A DNA stretch of 64,000 bases. Source: Paroedura picta. Taxonomy: Eukaryota; Chordata; Lepidosauria; Squamata; Gekkonidae. Position 1 is the stretch's first letter; every line of letters begins with the position of its first letter. The translations under genes and the position numbers were made by a program. Of the stretch, positions 53,130 to 64,000 are shown in pieces. Where the stretch lies: positions 5,912,501 to 5,976,500 of the forward strand of contig NC_135386.1 in the NCBI RefSeq assembly GCF_049243985.1. The letters run 5' to 3'. The notes below the pieces were generated by a model. The model did not search any database. It saw only the letters and a program-made list of their open reading frames with translations, and was not told the DNA's origin.

Positions 53130-53470
53130 TGCAAAAGTCCTCTGTCTTTTGTGCATTTCGGCGGCACGTCATCCTTCCTACCGGTTACACGTCAGGCTTC
53201 CGTTTTGAGTCAGGATCCAGCGATGCGCTTTGGCGCATGCCAAAAGGGCAACCGAAGAAAGCACACAGTGTCTGTGCCGACATTTTGGTTCGGAGCCACG
53301 AGAAGGAAGCCACATTTGGCCAAGGAGGAGTAGCAACGTGAAAGCCATCTGTCAACGCACGTTGGTCCATCCGAATTCCGGAAAGAAATATGACGTCGCT
53401 GATGATTCTCAAAAAAAAGTTATTTTGCTTCAGCCCTCGAGCGCATCTTTATAAGACTCCTTCTGAGTTT
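53130..53470. other. Repeat-free, CpG-retaining block of unknown role
   Basis: Unusually many CpGs for an intergenic stretch (TTCGGCGGCACGTCATCC, TTTGGCGCATGCC, TATGACGTCGCTGATG). No recognised domain in its frames; candidate regulatory or old exon sequence. Confidence 0.35.
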
Positions 53471-53799
53471 ACCATTCTTCTTCCCAACAGCGCTCCATGG
53501 AAGGTTGATCGTATGGCGAAAACTGTAAAGGGAGAAGAATGTATGTCTTCCTGTAATAATTCCAGATGGGGTAAGTGTTTTAGTCCTTAGCAGCAAAATA
53601 AAATAGGCCAGTAGCATTGCGAAGACAAACTAAATTTATTCCAACATAAAGTCCTGTGTGGCCCAAAGACGGCACATACCTGACCTTTGGGAGCCTGTGG
53701 GCATATTTCTAATTCTGACATGGCATGGTGGATGCAGAGGGATGCCAATACTCCCAGGCTCTGCTCCCCCACCCACCGATAATCAGAAGTAGGAGAAAG

Positions 53800-53960
53800 G
53801 TCCAGACAACATTGCTTGCAATGTGGCAACATTACTTCCTGTACATACAGGAAGTGATGTCATCACATCAGTAATGTTTTGGCAACACTCTGGTGTTTGG
53901 GCAAAAACTCTATGGTGGAAACCTCCTATAAAATTTTCAGACAGGGGATTTCTCTAGTAA
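53800..53960. repeat. Dispersed repeat with short inverted core
   Basis: ACTTCCTGTACATACAGGAAGT at about 53834 is palindromic; GTGATGTCATCACATCAGT is shared in part with 50875-50900. Confidence 0.4.
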
Positions 53961-54099
53961 AGAGCCAATCTTCCGGGTTCTCCTCATCCTCTTAGCAGTG
54001 AAACTAGCTATTTTGGTGGGTATTACTGTGGGCCTTGACCATATGAAACCAAGTTAATCCATACAATGGCAGCAATTCCTGTACTCACAGTGCACCAAG

Positions 54100-54265
54100 C
54101 CGTATTCCCCTCCCCCCTTGGCTCACATTGAATGGGGGGCTTCCGAGAAATACCAGGGCCATGATGTAGAGGCAGGCAACGGCAAACCACTTCTGAACAT
54201 ATCTTGCTTGGAAAACCCGATGGAGTCGCCAAGTATGGTCATCAGAAGAACCCTACAACACCCGG
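54100..54265 (+). repeat. 5S-type SINE, 3' half with BovB-like tail
   Basis: GAGAAATACCAGGGCCATG, GCAACGGCAAACCACTTCTG and GGAGTCGCCAAGTATGGTCA. The last part matches the BovB 3' end, as expected for Sauria-type SINEs. Confidence 0.65.
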
Positions 54266-54945
54266 CAGGTGGGAGAGACAGCTTCCTCCCTGCATTTATA
54301 GGAGCACCTCAGTTCAGCCTGACCTCTGAGACGAGACCTCACTTCAACCCCTGGGAGATGAGAGGGACCGGTGGCAGGTACAAAGTCTGGCAGGCTGCTA
54401 AGGAAAGCCAGAAACGTGTGCACGGCTGATAGTCTGCATATTGTCTTTGTTACTCAAGTCTAGGAGCATTAACCTTGAGCAAACAGAGCAAAGAGCCATG
54501 GGCCGAGAGTTGGACCGTGAACAAAACGTTAATCCCAGCGGCACAAATTTGTCCTCCCTGGAGACAAACCGTTCCATTTTAAAGGTCTGCGAGACTTTGA
54601 TGTCGGCTTTAAAAAAAAACACCCCTCTTTGACGGCCTCAAACCTGTCCCCATGGTGTCAGTGGAAGACAATTTGGGGGTGGGAGGGTGGAATCTATCAA
54701 TGCACGTGAAGCAAAAGGTTATCAGAGTGACCTGGACATGAAACCGCTCAGCAATGCCAAACTACTCAGCAATGCTAACAGTGTAGAGTTATAGGCTAAG
54801 TTCATGGGCTAGGAAAGGTGCAGTTCTGCTTAGGATGGCACGATAAATGACTCACGAGAAGTCACCTTCCCTGGAGGGCCAGTACAATCGAACACTCAGG
54901 TCACATTCAGATCCCTATTTAATGTAAGGTATTCTCCCTTGTATT
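54266..54945. other. No recognisable gene
   Basis: Unassigned. Confidence 0.4.
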
Positions 54946-54949
54946 CTCT

Positions 54950-55140
54950 ATGGTCTTCCCAGTTGCAATGTATGGCTTTGAAAGTTGGACCATAAGGAAG
55001 GCCGAGCGTCAAAGAATTGAGGCTTTTGAACTCTGGTGCTGGAGAAGACTTACTTACATGCCCATTTCTCTGAAGGAGCATGCTACCACTCCCAGAGGTT
55101 CTCGAAGCCTGAAAAGTATTTTAGGGGCTCATCCATAGTC
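54950..55140 (+). repeat. BovB (RTE) LINE ORF2 fragment
   Basis: Translates to MYGFESWTIRKAERQRIEAF and ELWCWRRL, unmistakably the C-terminal part of BovB ORF2 (YGCESWTIKKAE...AFELWCWRRLL). The frame continues only to the downstream stop with divergent residues. Confidence 0.85.
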
Positions 55141-55180
55141 AAAGGTTTGAAAAAGCCTGCTCCGGATCGACTCTATAACG

Positions 55181-55308
55181 CAGGGGTGGCCAAACTGTGG
55201 CTCTCCAGATATCCATGGACTACAATTCCCGTGTGTCGCCGGAACCGACAGGCTTAGGGTAATTGTAGTCCATGGACATCTGAAGAGCCACAGTTTGTCC
55301 AACCCCTG
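55181..55308. mobile_element. hAT foldback MITE with an atypical loop
   Basis: Outer arms CAGGGGTGGCCAAACTGTGG / CAGTTTGTCCAACCCCTG are intact, but the centre is GTGTGTCGCCGGAACCGACA instead of the usual CAAATGCTGG palindrome. Confidence 0.8.
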
Positions 55309-55532
55309 ATTTAAAGAGTTTATGGGCTGTTAGATAAATTTCTTGGCTGTAGTCGCAGTTCCCTTTTTAGTTAACTCTGATTAGCAATATTAGGAGTCTT
55401 TTTGGTTTGTTTTTGCATGGTGAGGGGCTAAGGAATCAGTGTTGACATTGATTCGCAGATTTGTGTTCCTTGCAGCTCGATGCTTTTATGGCTATCACAC
55501 ATTTGACTCCATTGTCCATCACACTCTAGGTC

Positions 55533-55700
55533 AGGCTTTCTCAACCAGGGTTTCATGGAGACCCAGCCTTTCGTTCTAACCTACCTCACAGGGTTGTTGT
55601 TATGTCAACAAAATGTACGGAGGGAGAACAATGCCGGAAGTGGCTGAGGTTCCCCACTAGGTAGAAAAGCAGGGTATAAATCTCTAAATCAAAGAAAGGG
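55533..55700 (+). repeat. hAT-like end followed by tRNA-SINE 3' half
   Basis: CAGGCTTTCTCAACCAGGGT at 55533, then CTAACCTACCTCACAGGGTT and GAGGTTCCCCACTAGG of the SINE from about 55570. Confidence 0.6.
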
Positions 55701-56279
55701 CTTGAGAGACGAGCCGGTTGGCAAGGTATTTAGCTGTATGAATTGTTTGTTGTGTGAACCTTTTGTGATCCTTAAAGGTAAAGGTAAAGGTATCCCCTGT
55801 GCAAGAACGCCACTTTTGGAGGGTGTGAACTGTGCTTGAGACATCCAGAAGTACAATCACCTATATTCATGTGTCTGTAAATTCTTGTTGCTCTTTGAGA
55901 TCCTTTTTCTATTTGGGGGGAACGATGCTTTTGTATTCTGCGACATCCCGGCGCAAGGCCTTAGGATCCATAATCGTGCAGCAAGCTGAGAACAATTGCA
56001 CAGCGTGACACGTCCTGAATTGCTAGGCCATTTAAATATCAAAGCGCTGCTTCTGTCACCCTCTATGGGATTATTATTGCTCACCTCTGCATGTCTGACT
56101 GGAGAAATGTGGCAGGTTTCTTTGTTGAGCAACCCGCTTGGTTGCGGATAGCTTATTCATTCGGAGAACCCTGGTCTTAGGGAGGCATCGTTTGGGCAAC
56201 AAGATTGGGGGGAAACTATCAGAAACTCTAAATGGAAACCGAAGATATTGTTACAGCTGGTGGCCTCAACCATTCTTAG

Positions 56280-56425
56280 ATCAAGATAGGCGGCCCTGTT
56301 GGTCTGTCCACAGCAGTAGAAAAGAATAAGTGCCCAGTAGCATCTCAAAGACAGTAGCATCTTAAAAACAAACAATCTGAGGCAGGGAAGGAGCTTTCTT
56401 GAGTCACTGCTCACTTCTTCAGATC
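56280..56425. repeat. 'ctttaagaccaac' repeat copy
   Basis: AGGCGGCCCTGTTGGTCTG, CCCAGTAGCATCTCAAAG and CACTTCTTCAGATCTG. Confidence 0.6.
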
Positions 56426-56429
56426 TGAA

Positions 56430-56600
56430 AAGAACAGGAGCCCCGGAGAACTTGGATATTTGGGCGGGTGGAACTTGATGACCGTGGGATTTGGGGAAGG
56501 GTTGGACTTGAGTGGGGTATAATGCTATCTACCCCATCTTCCAAGGTGACCTTTTTCTGCAGGTGAACTGAGCTGTCGTCCGGAGATAGTCTTGATAGTG
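56430..56600 (-). repeat. Interspersed repeat, reverse copy
   Basis: GGGATTTGGGGAAGGGTTG and GGGGTATAATGC correspond to the reverse of the 45.5-kb family. Confidence 0.45.
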
Positions 56601-56629
56601 TTGATACTATGAAACTCAACCCTGGGCCA

Positions 56630-56875
56630 GTTACTCTTTCTAACCCAGCCCTGCTCATCTTTTTTACCCTTGAGAAACCCCTGACCTCCAGAAACCACAG
56701 AAATGGCAGGATTGTGTGGAATATGATTGGGGAAGCAGAGCCGTGGACACGCCCATCTGGAGCCCCGCCCCTCCAAGCCCATCATTGGCCATTTTGGGAG
56801 GGGAGGGAGGTTAACATGGCCATACATGGTTATATCACCTGATAAGTGTTTAACACATTTTAAATATGTATATAA
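56630..56875 (-). mobile_element. Non-autonomous hAT-like element, reverse copy
   Basis: CTTGAGAAACCCCTGACC, CATTGGCCATTTTGGGAGGG, CATACATGGTTATATCACC and TTTAAATATGTATATAAAAA. Homologous to the copy at 43783. Confidence 0.55.
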
Positions 56876-57710
56876 AAATAATTCCATCCATTGGGCTGTC
56901 CAGAGACCTCAGTGTTCCACAAAACCTTGGCGGAGAAAGCCTACTTTAACCGTAACTCCATGTACTAGCTTCCCCCACAGAGAGGTGGTGAAGATACGTG
57001 GAAGAAAGCACATCCCTGAGCTCCTTGAGGGAAGGGCAGCAGGAATGAAATGCAGTAAATAAGCCCAAAGCTATTAGTCCGGAAGGGCTGAAGGACAATA
57101 GCCCTAAATTAGGGGAACTGGGTGTCCTTGGTGAGCACGCCCTGGGACTATGACGAGGCAAAACGTCCTGTCTTGGAGGGTTTTTGTAACCCGCAGCAAC
57201 CGGTAATAGCTGGCGTGAGCACCTGATGCACATGGAAACCTTTGGGGAAGCAGCTTTCAAAATCACCCTGAGATTACATAAAGTCTTGCACAAGCGGGAG
57301 TGCGCAAAGGGCTGTAGAAAGCAGGACTCGGGCAAGGGTGTGTGACACAGCGCTAGGAGCAATCACCTTTCCCCCTCAGGGTGCTTTGGATCCTGTTCCT
57401 GTGGGCAGAGCTAAACCTGTTGGGAGCAAGAGGAGGGCAGATTTGGAGAAAAGGAGGTCAACTGGATCCATCCTGAAAATCCCAGTGCCCAAGTTGCGGG
57501 AAACAAAGAGAATTAACAGGGAAAGCAGTCTGAAGGTGCTAAAGAAAAGAGCCGTCTTTCCCTTCTCTCTTTTTGTTCTTTTCAGCTGGCGAACTAGTGA
57601 AGGAGAGCCTCCAGGGTGGAAAGAACGGAGGTCTGAATTCTGGGTCATGTAAAACTCACCGTAGTTGCTTCTGTACACAGGAGCAGTGGCTCAGGAAAGC
57701 TCTTACCCTG
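56876..57710. other. No recognisable gene
   Basis: Open frames at 56946-57362 (minus) and 57338-57652 (plus) lack known domains. Confidence 0.4.
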
Positions 57711-57714
57711 CCAC

Positions 57715-57962
57715 AAATTTTGTTCGTCTTTAAGGTGCTTCTGGACTCTTATTGTTTCCATGGAGGTAGGAGGGTCAGAAAGAGTAAGTTTCATAGTATC
57801 TACTTAAACCTATTTCCAGGTGTCAGGTCAGTTCACCAGGAGAAAATGGTCACTCTGGAAGATGGACTATATAGCATTATACTCTTCCTTCCTTCCCAAA
57901 AACCCACGGCCGTTAGGTTCCACCCCACAGGTATTTCCCTACCTGGGGCTGGCAACCCTAGT
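57715..57962 (+). repeat. Two repeat fragments: 'ctttaagaccaac' arm, then 'aaatctccagg' family
   Basis: TTTAAGGTGCTTCTGGACTC at 57730; GGAGAAAATGGTCACTCTGG, GCATTATACTC and GGGGCTGGCAACCCTAG to 57960. Confidence 0.6.
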
Positions 57963-58389
57963 TCTTCTGTCATTTACATGGACCCAGCTGGACTGCGATG
58001 GACACAGAGCAGACTGTTAACAAAAGAAGCATAAAACCGGTGGGAGAGGATGTGAAACCTCTCTGAATATTCAGTAACAGATATGAAGATTGCCAGTCCT
58101 CTGGCAAAGCAGTTTTTAGCAGAGGCTCCTGTGAGAAGCCGCAGAGTCGGCGTTTGTATGCAGATGACACTATACATTTGGGCTCATTTTTGGCTGGGAG
58201 TGGTTTGACCAGGGAAAGTCCTTGTTCCTCTTTTACAGGTCTATGTACACAGTCTGCTAATTCACCTGTGGGTTTGGGAGTGGTGGGCCACGCCCACTAT
58301 GATGGGATCCTTGTCTCTTTTAAGAGGATCTTGTTTTTCATCTTTGCTCTGCAATAGGAAGGAAACACGACCTTTTTTGGAACGTTTGT

Positions 58390-58535
58390 CACAAAGGACA
58401 CCAGGTGGGACTTGGGGATCCCTCATGATTACAGCTCATCACTGGACGACAAGGTGGGTAGCTGCGTTAGTCCATCCATAGTAACAGAATAGAGCAAGAG
58501 TCCAGTAGCACCTTAAAGACTAATAACAATTGTGC
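58390..58535 (+). repeat. Repeat scraps of the same two families
   Basis: CACCAGGTGGGACTTGGGGA at 58399; GTGGGTAGCTGCGTTAGTCC and GAGTCCAGTAGCACCTTAAA at 58453-58517. Confidence 0.55.
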
Positions 58536-58961
58536 AGGGCTGGCTTATCCACATAACATGTGCTAGGGGCTCTGCACTTCCACCCCCCACCCCCCAAGAT
58601 GCCTCCTCCACCTCCTGTAGCCTGTAGTGAAATGTAAAAGTTTTGAAACATAAATTACTATAGCCATAAAAAAAACCATAAAATACAATTAGCCAAGGTA
58701 GGGGGGATCCCCACTGTGAAAAAGACCAGTATAATCCTGGAGCAGAAATGTCAGCACAAGTCAAATGAAAGTTATACTTTCTAGGCAAATTTCAAGCAAT
58801 GGGTTTAGGAGGGCGTATTTCTGTTTAGGATTGTGCTGGCGGTCTCTTGGGAAGAGCGTCTTTGGAGCTAAGAACAAAGATGGCGATAAGTGGCAATAAA
58901 TTATTATTTCAGTCTGTATAAAGACCGCTGATGTCTAAAGAGAGGACTAACAAAGGGTGTG

Positions 58962-59222
58962 GAAGAAGAGTTGGTGTTTTATAGCCTGCTTTCCATGGCC
59001 TGAAGGAGTCTCCAAGCGGCTTACAGCTGCCTTCCCTTCCTCTCCCCACAGCAGACACCCTGTAATGTAGGTGGGGCTGAGAGCTCCCTAGCAGGACTGC
59101 TCTCTGAGAACAGCACTATTAGGACTGTGACTAGCCCAAGGGCACTTGCATGTGGAGGAGTGGGGATTCAAGCCCGGCTTGCCAGATTAGAAGCTGCCAC
59201 TCTTTGGCACTATACCACATTA
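58962..59222 (-). repeat. tRNA-SINE, full length
   Basis: GAAGAAGAGTTGGTGTTTTA, CCAAGCGGCTTACAGC, CAGACACCCTGTAATG and the reverse B-box GGGATTCAAGCCC, ending TTGGCACTATACCACA. Confidence 0.85.
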
Positions 59223-59439
59223 AAACAGGCTTGGGAAGATGCGGGTATCTGTGGAGGAACAGTTGAGGTACATAGGTACAGATTCCTGGGTAAATCTTTC
59301 CTGGGGAGTCCTGTCTCCTTGTGTAGGGAGGGAACGGCTGAGTATCTTTTTCTGTATGGGGTGAGGAGGAGCGGCTGCCTTCCAGATCTTTCAGAAGGGG
59401 GTGTAGTCACGTTAGGTTTTTGTTTGGTTCTTTTGAACC

Positions 59440-59640
59440 AGGACAACTAAGACCCTTATGGCACCTGAAATCCCAACAGATTGATTGTGGCATAAGTTTT
59501 CGTGGGCAGAGGGAGGCATGAAGCACGCGCCTCCGTTGACAGTTTCCAAAGAAAACACTTCACGCCTCTGACAAAGCGGGTTCTGCCCCACTGCAAGCTT
59601 GTGCCACAATAAATCTGTTGTTGTTTTTAAGCGTTTGAAG
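59440..59640. repeat. 'ctttaagaccaac' family, variant foldback
   Basis: CAACTAAGACCCTTATGGCA, GATTGTGGCATAAGTTTTCG at left; CAAGCTTGTGCCACAATAAA at right. Confidence 0.5.
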
Positions 59641-59825
59641 GGAGTTTAACATCAGCTAAGCACTGGAGCAAGATTTACGTTCTGTATGATGACAGGTCCA
59701 CCATTAGGTCACCATGCATTTGGCCAAAGGAACATGGCCGGATGTCCCTTTTCCCCCTCCCAGAGGACAATTCCTTTGAGGAAAAATATCCAGGATCTGC
59801 TGCTATCCAGTAAAATAAAACAGAA

Positions 59826-59912
59826 CCCCCCCCCCCCCCCCCCGTGGCACCTTGTGAGACTAACATTTATCCCAGCATAAGCATTTGTGACTCAGAGCTC
59901 ACTTCATCCAAT
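59826..59912. repeat. Poly-C run and 'ctttaagaccaac' arm
   Basis: 18 consecutive C residues (59826-59843) followed by GTGGCACCTTGTGAGACTAA and TATCCCAGCATAAGCATTT. Confidence 0.65.
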
Positions 59913-60505
59913 GGAGGGAGGCATTTCTGCTCCGGAGGCATTTCTGCTTAAAAAGAAAAAAAAGAAAAAGCAAACAACAGAAGGGTTGGGGGCGATGCTA
60001 CCAAGAGAAGCCAGTTTAAAACAAGATTAAGTCAAGAGAGCCAATCAGTCACAGGGTAGATGAGGACCATTCCCAACCGGATAGATAAGCAAAGTAGGGT
60101 TAACAATACATGCAGTCAGGTCTAACCTAGGAAAGGGCAGGGTGAAATAGGAGAAGCAGATCGAATGAGAAAAGTGTAATGGTATGGTAGCCACAATAGC
60201 TCATTCCTTTGGAATAGACTCCTTGGGAAGGTGAGGGGGATGCTGTGTTCTTTGGAGGCTCTGTAAAGCCATTTTTTTGCGGGGGGGGGGGGTGTTTACA
60301 GGCCTTTGATGGAAGATAGAAAAATGGTCATTCAACATTTTTTGGATTTGGCAGCACCGAAATCCACCCAAATGTGTGTCTGTGTTCGGATACTCTTGGA
60401 GTGATATTTGGATACTTTTGGGAGGATAACCTGTCACTGAAGAAAGAGCTGAGCTCTGTCTGCACTCTCAGCTGTAGCACCGCCAAGGTGAGTTGTGTTT
60501 CTGTT
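59913..60505. other. No recognisable gene
   Basis: Unassigned, with a poly-G run at about 60280-60292. Confidence 0.45.
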
Positions 60506-60738
60506 TGAGTCGCAGCTCCTGTTGTCAGCTCTGGATTGTGAAATTGCTGTGGATTTTGTGGGCCACAGCCTGGGGTTTGGGGAGGGGAAGGACTTCAGGT
60601 GGGGTCTGGAGGTCAGTTGTAATTTTACTTATTTGATTTATTAACTCCCCCTCTCAGAATTCAGGCTCTGGGAGATCTCTTGCCACATCCAGGAGACTGA
60701 AAGTACAAAATGGGGTACACAGTCCTTTCTAGGTTTTC

Positions 60739-60985
60739 GAAGAAGAGCTGATTTTTATGTCCTACTTTTCAGTACCTAAAGGACCCTGAAAGCAGCTTAC
60801 TATGGCCTTCCCTTCCTCTCCCTGCAACCCTGTGAGGCAGATAAGGCTGAGCCAGCTTGGGAGCAACTGTTGCAAGATTGTGTCTTGCCCAAGGCCACCC
60901 AGCTGGCTGCACATCGAAGGGGGGGTGGGAATCCAACCTGGCTGGCCAGATTAGAAGCCACTGCTCTTAACAACATGGTGTAGCA
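60739..60985 (-). repeat. tRNA-SINE, full length
   Basis: GAAGAAGAGCTGATTTTTAT, CCTTCCCTTCCTCTCCC, CCAAGGCCACCCAGCTGGC and GCTCTTAACAACATGGTGTA. Confidence 0.8.
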
Positions 60986-61239
60986 GCTACTCTGCAATAA
61001 AACAGTGAAGATAATCCCTGCGGCATGAATGTTATCGAGAGGCCTGTAGGCACTTGTGCAGTCAAAGGTTTTTGTCCAGGGTCCACTGAGGAAGTGGCCA
61101 CAGGCTTTACCGGTTTGTTCCTTGTTAGGATTTGGTTCTTTCCAGTGGCATTGGGACAATGACACTTAAACTTTGCAGTGTTAATTGATTTTCGTTGCAT
61201 TGATTTTCGCTCTATATTCCCTGTCATGTAAGAAGATCA

Positions 61240-61330
61240 CAGTCTGACGAAGGGTGCTTGCACTTGAAAGCTCATGCCTTGAATAAATCCTTGTTGGTCT
61301 TAAAGGTGCTACTGGACCCTGATTTGTTTT
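61240..61330 (+). repeat. 'ctttaagaccaac' repeat copy
   Basis: GTCTGACGAAGGGTGCTTGC, GAAAGCTCATGCCTTGAATA and TTAAAGGTGCTACTGGACCC. It looks young because the arm is well kept. Confidence 0.75.
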
Positions 61331-61554
61331 GTAGTGTTAAGTTTGCGCTTTTGGATAAACTTTTTTCTATATTGTTTCGTTTCCTACCTAGTTGCATTGT
61401 CATTGTGCAGCGGTCTTTCTCCTTCTGTGCAACAGCAAGGTTATGCGTACATTTTAGTGATAGGCATGCAACTGGGCAAGTGCCAGTTCTGCTCCCCCCC
61501 CCCCGTGTGTGTATTGTTGTGTGTGTGTGTATTGTTGTGCTGCTCTTTTTGGCT

Positions 61555-62825
61555 CTCGAGGAAGACGCTTCCTGGTTCCAGCCGTCCCGCACACATCGGG
61601 CGATGCACTCGAGGAGCAATTTCCCAACCGCACAAGCACGCGGGAGAGCGCATTACCCCGTGGGTGCGGATCGGGCCCTCAGCGTGCAGCCGCGTCGCCC
61701 CGAACCGACCCAAACAAAAAAGTGGCGACTCTCGTAGCAGGCCCAAGTTTGGAGGAGCCGGCCTTCGGTTGCCATCCCAACCGAGCTCCGCCCCGAAACG
61801 GGAGGCCGGGTCGCGGGCGCAAAAGGCGATTGGCCGCCGCGGGGCCACGTGTCCCCCCCGGCGCGCGCGTGTGTCCTTTTCCTCTTTTTTTTTTTGACAG
61901 ACCCGGGGAAAGAGAAAGAGAGAGGGGGGGGGGGGCGCGCGCGGGCAAGCGAGGCCAGGCGGGCAGGACGGCCGGGCAGGCGCCAGTCTCCCAGGCCGGG
62001 CCCTAGCGCCGCCGCTTTCTGCAGCCGAGGCGGGGCAGAGCTCCCCTCCCGGCTGGAGAGCGCCCAGGAGGGGACTGAGTCAGCCGCCGCCGCCGCGGAG
62101 GAGGAGGAGGAGCGGCCAGAGGGACGAGGGCACGGCGGAGTCATGGAAAACACCCCGCCACGGCCGCCGCCGCCGCCGCAGCCAGGGCAGGAGAGGCGGC
62201 GGAAGAGGCGGCTTTGTGCTTAGGCGGAGGAAGGGAAGGGAAGAAGGGAAGGGAAGGGAAGGGAAGGCGGCTGCGGCCCCTCTTTCTCCACAGGGCGATG
62301 AGGCGGCCCCGGGCGAGGCGAGGGCCTGAGGGGGCGACCCCGGCCTGAGGCGGGAGAGGAGGGCGCGGAGGGCAGGCAGAAGAGAGGAGGAGGAGAAAAA
62401 GGAGGAGAGGAGTCGCTTTCGTGGGGCGATGAGGCGGTGAAACTCCCCCGTCGCTCGCCATTTCTCCCTCACTTTCCCTCCCTTCAACCCCCGCTCCCCG
62501 CTTCCCCCGCGCGGGCGAGGCTCCCGGCTGCCGGCTCCCGCAGGACGCGTGAAGGGCGGTTCAGACGTTCGCGCTCGGCGCGTGCTGCTTGCGGAGCCCC
62601 CTCGAGGCGGGGGTGTGGGGCAGCGCCGCCTTCGCAGTCTCCCCTCCTCCCCTCCTCCCCGCCTCCCTTTCCCCCTAGACGCGGACAGATTTAGCCTGAC
62701 AATGAGCCGCCCGCGTCTGTCGCGAGAGGGTTTTATTTAGGCTAGACGGGAGCCGAGGTTTGGGGGGAGGAGGAGGAGGGGGAGGGGGAGGGGGAGGGGG
62801 AGGAGGGGAGAAGAGGGCCAAGCTC
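61555..62825 (+). promoter_or_regulatory. CpG island, probable promoter and 5'UTR of an unidentified plus-strand gene
   Basis: About 1.2 kb of CpG-dense sequence, with CCGCCG runs near 62085 and 62160 and G-rich strand bias (GGGGGAGGGGG near 62775-62805). Direction is inferred from the purine-rich plus strand after 62.1 kb and from a possible donor at 63340. The gene cannot be named from this window. Confidence 0.55.
62143..62223 (+). CDS. Short ORF in the CpG island (26 aa), possible uORF
   Basis: ATG in a good context (GAGTCATGG) opens MENTPPRPPPPPQPGQERRR and stops after 26 codons. Position and length suit an upstream ORF in a GC-rich leader. No family match, so chance is possible. Confidence 0.25.
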   Translation: MENTPPRPPPPPQPGQERRRKRRLCA

Positions 62826-63960
62826 TGCCCCTCCTGGCCGCCTCTCGAACAGGTACATGAGAAAGCAATGGAGTCCAGCTTGGGTTGACGTTGCCTAGAC
62901 TAGAGCTCTGGGTTGGATTGGGGCTGGGGGAAGGCTTGGGGGGTTCGTGTCTAGCTTTTGTTTTCTGAGCTTTTACCCCGGCAGGTTATAAATAGACCTG
63001 TGCAGAGGCCGTGTCAAGGAAGGACAAGTTCCAGAGCGAGAGAGACTGGCAGTGTTTAGCCCCCTCTTCCCAGCTGACACTGCTGCTGTTTTGCCCCTGC
63101 AATGAATGCCCAGAGGAGGCCTAGGTGCTACGTATTCTTGTCGGCGGTTCAGGGATAAGGGCTGGATTTCGCCTTTATGGTTCCTACAAAAGAAGGCCGG
63201 AGCAAGCCTAGTCGGAGGCGGCATCGGTGAGACACGACGCGGCAAGGGTAGGGGGGAGAAGACACTCCACCGAGGTGTCCTTACTGAGAACTGTGTAGGG
63301 GAAAACAACACCACCGGACTGAAAATGAAGCCTGACAGAGGTAAATGAATTTTTAAAGTCTTTCCATGTACCTTGGCCAGTCCCGGAGGATTGAGAATGG
63401 ATTTGGAGGGGGTGCCGTTTAAATCTTCTGCATTCAGTCTCCTCCGCTTTCTTGTGAGGCTGGACTCGATCAACAGACTGTATTGTTTGAAACTTTCTTT
63501 TCGAAAGCTGCTGTGTAAATCGCTGCCTTGACTTAATCAAGGCAAGAGCTGGGATTTAGACACTCATTGTGGAAAACACCCTTTGCCCTGGGAGACGGTG
63601 TAGTTTAAATGCCAAACCGTGTTGCGCTATTATCATTCAGTTGCAACATATAAAAATAAATAAATAAAAGAAGCCTCACGGGTTACAGTCAGCTCAGGAT
63701 TGGCAGTGTGATCTCCCTGTGTATGGAAATTAGAAACCCAACTCCCGTAAAACAGCTAAAACTCATCCTGTTACAATTTCTCACTTGCATTTCTGGTAGA
63801 GTCCTAAATGACTATACCTGTTTTGTGTGTTTGTGATGTGCTTGTGACTAGAGGATAAAATAAATGGGTCAATTGGTGTTGTGTTTAGACCTTGTTTTTG
63901 TGAAGGTTGCTTTTGCCACTTAAGGAGTTGGTGCGTTGTTGACTTCTGGCTTTAAATAAT
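62826..63960. other. No recognisable gene; probable first intron or leader
   Basis: Unique-looking sequence following the CpG island, with a short (AAATA)n run at about 63649-63668. Confidence 0.4.
63325..63340 (+). CDS. Speculative start of a coding exon
   Basis: GAAAATGAAGCCTGACAGAG|GTAAAT offers an ATG with -3 A, five codons (MKPDR) and a fair donor at 63341. Recorded only because it lies 0.5 kb beyond the CpG island in the inferred direction. Confidence 0.15.
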
Positions 63961-63961
63961 C

Positions 63962-64000
63962 GTTATTTATTAGATTTTTATACCGCCCTTCCATACGGCT
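63962..64000 (-). repeat. Start of a LINE 3' end cut by the window edge
   Basis: TTATTTATTAGATTTTTATA followed by CCGCCCTTCC is the reverse of the GGGCGGTATAAAAAT LINE terminus seen elsewhere. Confidence 0.6.

Noticed and set aside
54950-55138. Possible small host gene
   Set aside because: ESWTIRKAE and FELWCWRRL identify it as a BovB LINE fragment.

Overview
The window is vertebrate nuclear DNA, most likely from a squamate reptile (a lizard, possibly a gecko). The evidence is the repeat mix: CR1 3' ends, BovB/RTE fragments, SINEs with a 5S-rRNA-like head and a BovB-like tail (the Sauria type), tRNA-derived SINEs, an R4-like LINE, and many small hAT foldback elements. The species cannot be fixed by eye. 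No bacterial genes, CRISPR arrays or LTR/retroviral elements were recognised.

The one gene that can be read completely is PKM (muscle-type pyruvate kinase), on the minus strand from a CpG-island promoter near 31.2 kb to a poly(A) site near 11.36 kb. Coding exons 2-12 were placed with consensus splice sites. Each isoform uses ten coding exons and totals 1584 nt including the stop, or 527 residues, against 531 in human. Both members of the mutually exclusive pair are present at 167 bp each: an M1-type exon 9 (16322-16488, Glu at the FBP-loop position) and an M2-type exon 10 (15628-15794, Lys at that position). A UAGGGC hnRNP A1-type element overlaps the exon 9 donor and a pyrimidine-rich tract precedes its acceptor, so the splicing switch looks conserved.

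Left of PKM (1-11.3 kb) is repeat-rich DNA around a CpG island at 5.75-6.9 kb. The order of CCAAT box, GC box, ATG and donor-like site in it suggests a minus-strand promoter. By human gene order this could be GRAMD2A, but no GRAMD2A exon was recognised.

Right of PKM (31.5-61.5 kb) lie about 30 kb with no recognisable protein gene. They hold dense SINE, LINE and hAT copies, tandemly multiplied CR1 3' ends, a 471-bp pyrimidine microsatellite, and several repeat-free, CpG-retaining islands that resemble conserved non-coding elements. A second large CpG island (61.55-62.8 kb) looks like the promoter of an unidentified plus-strand gene entering the window's right end. PARP6, the upstream neighbour of PKM in human, was not recognised here.
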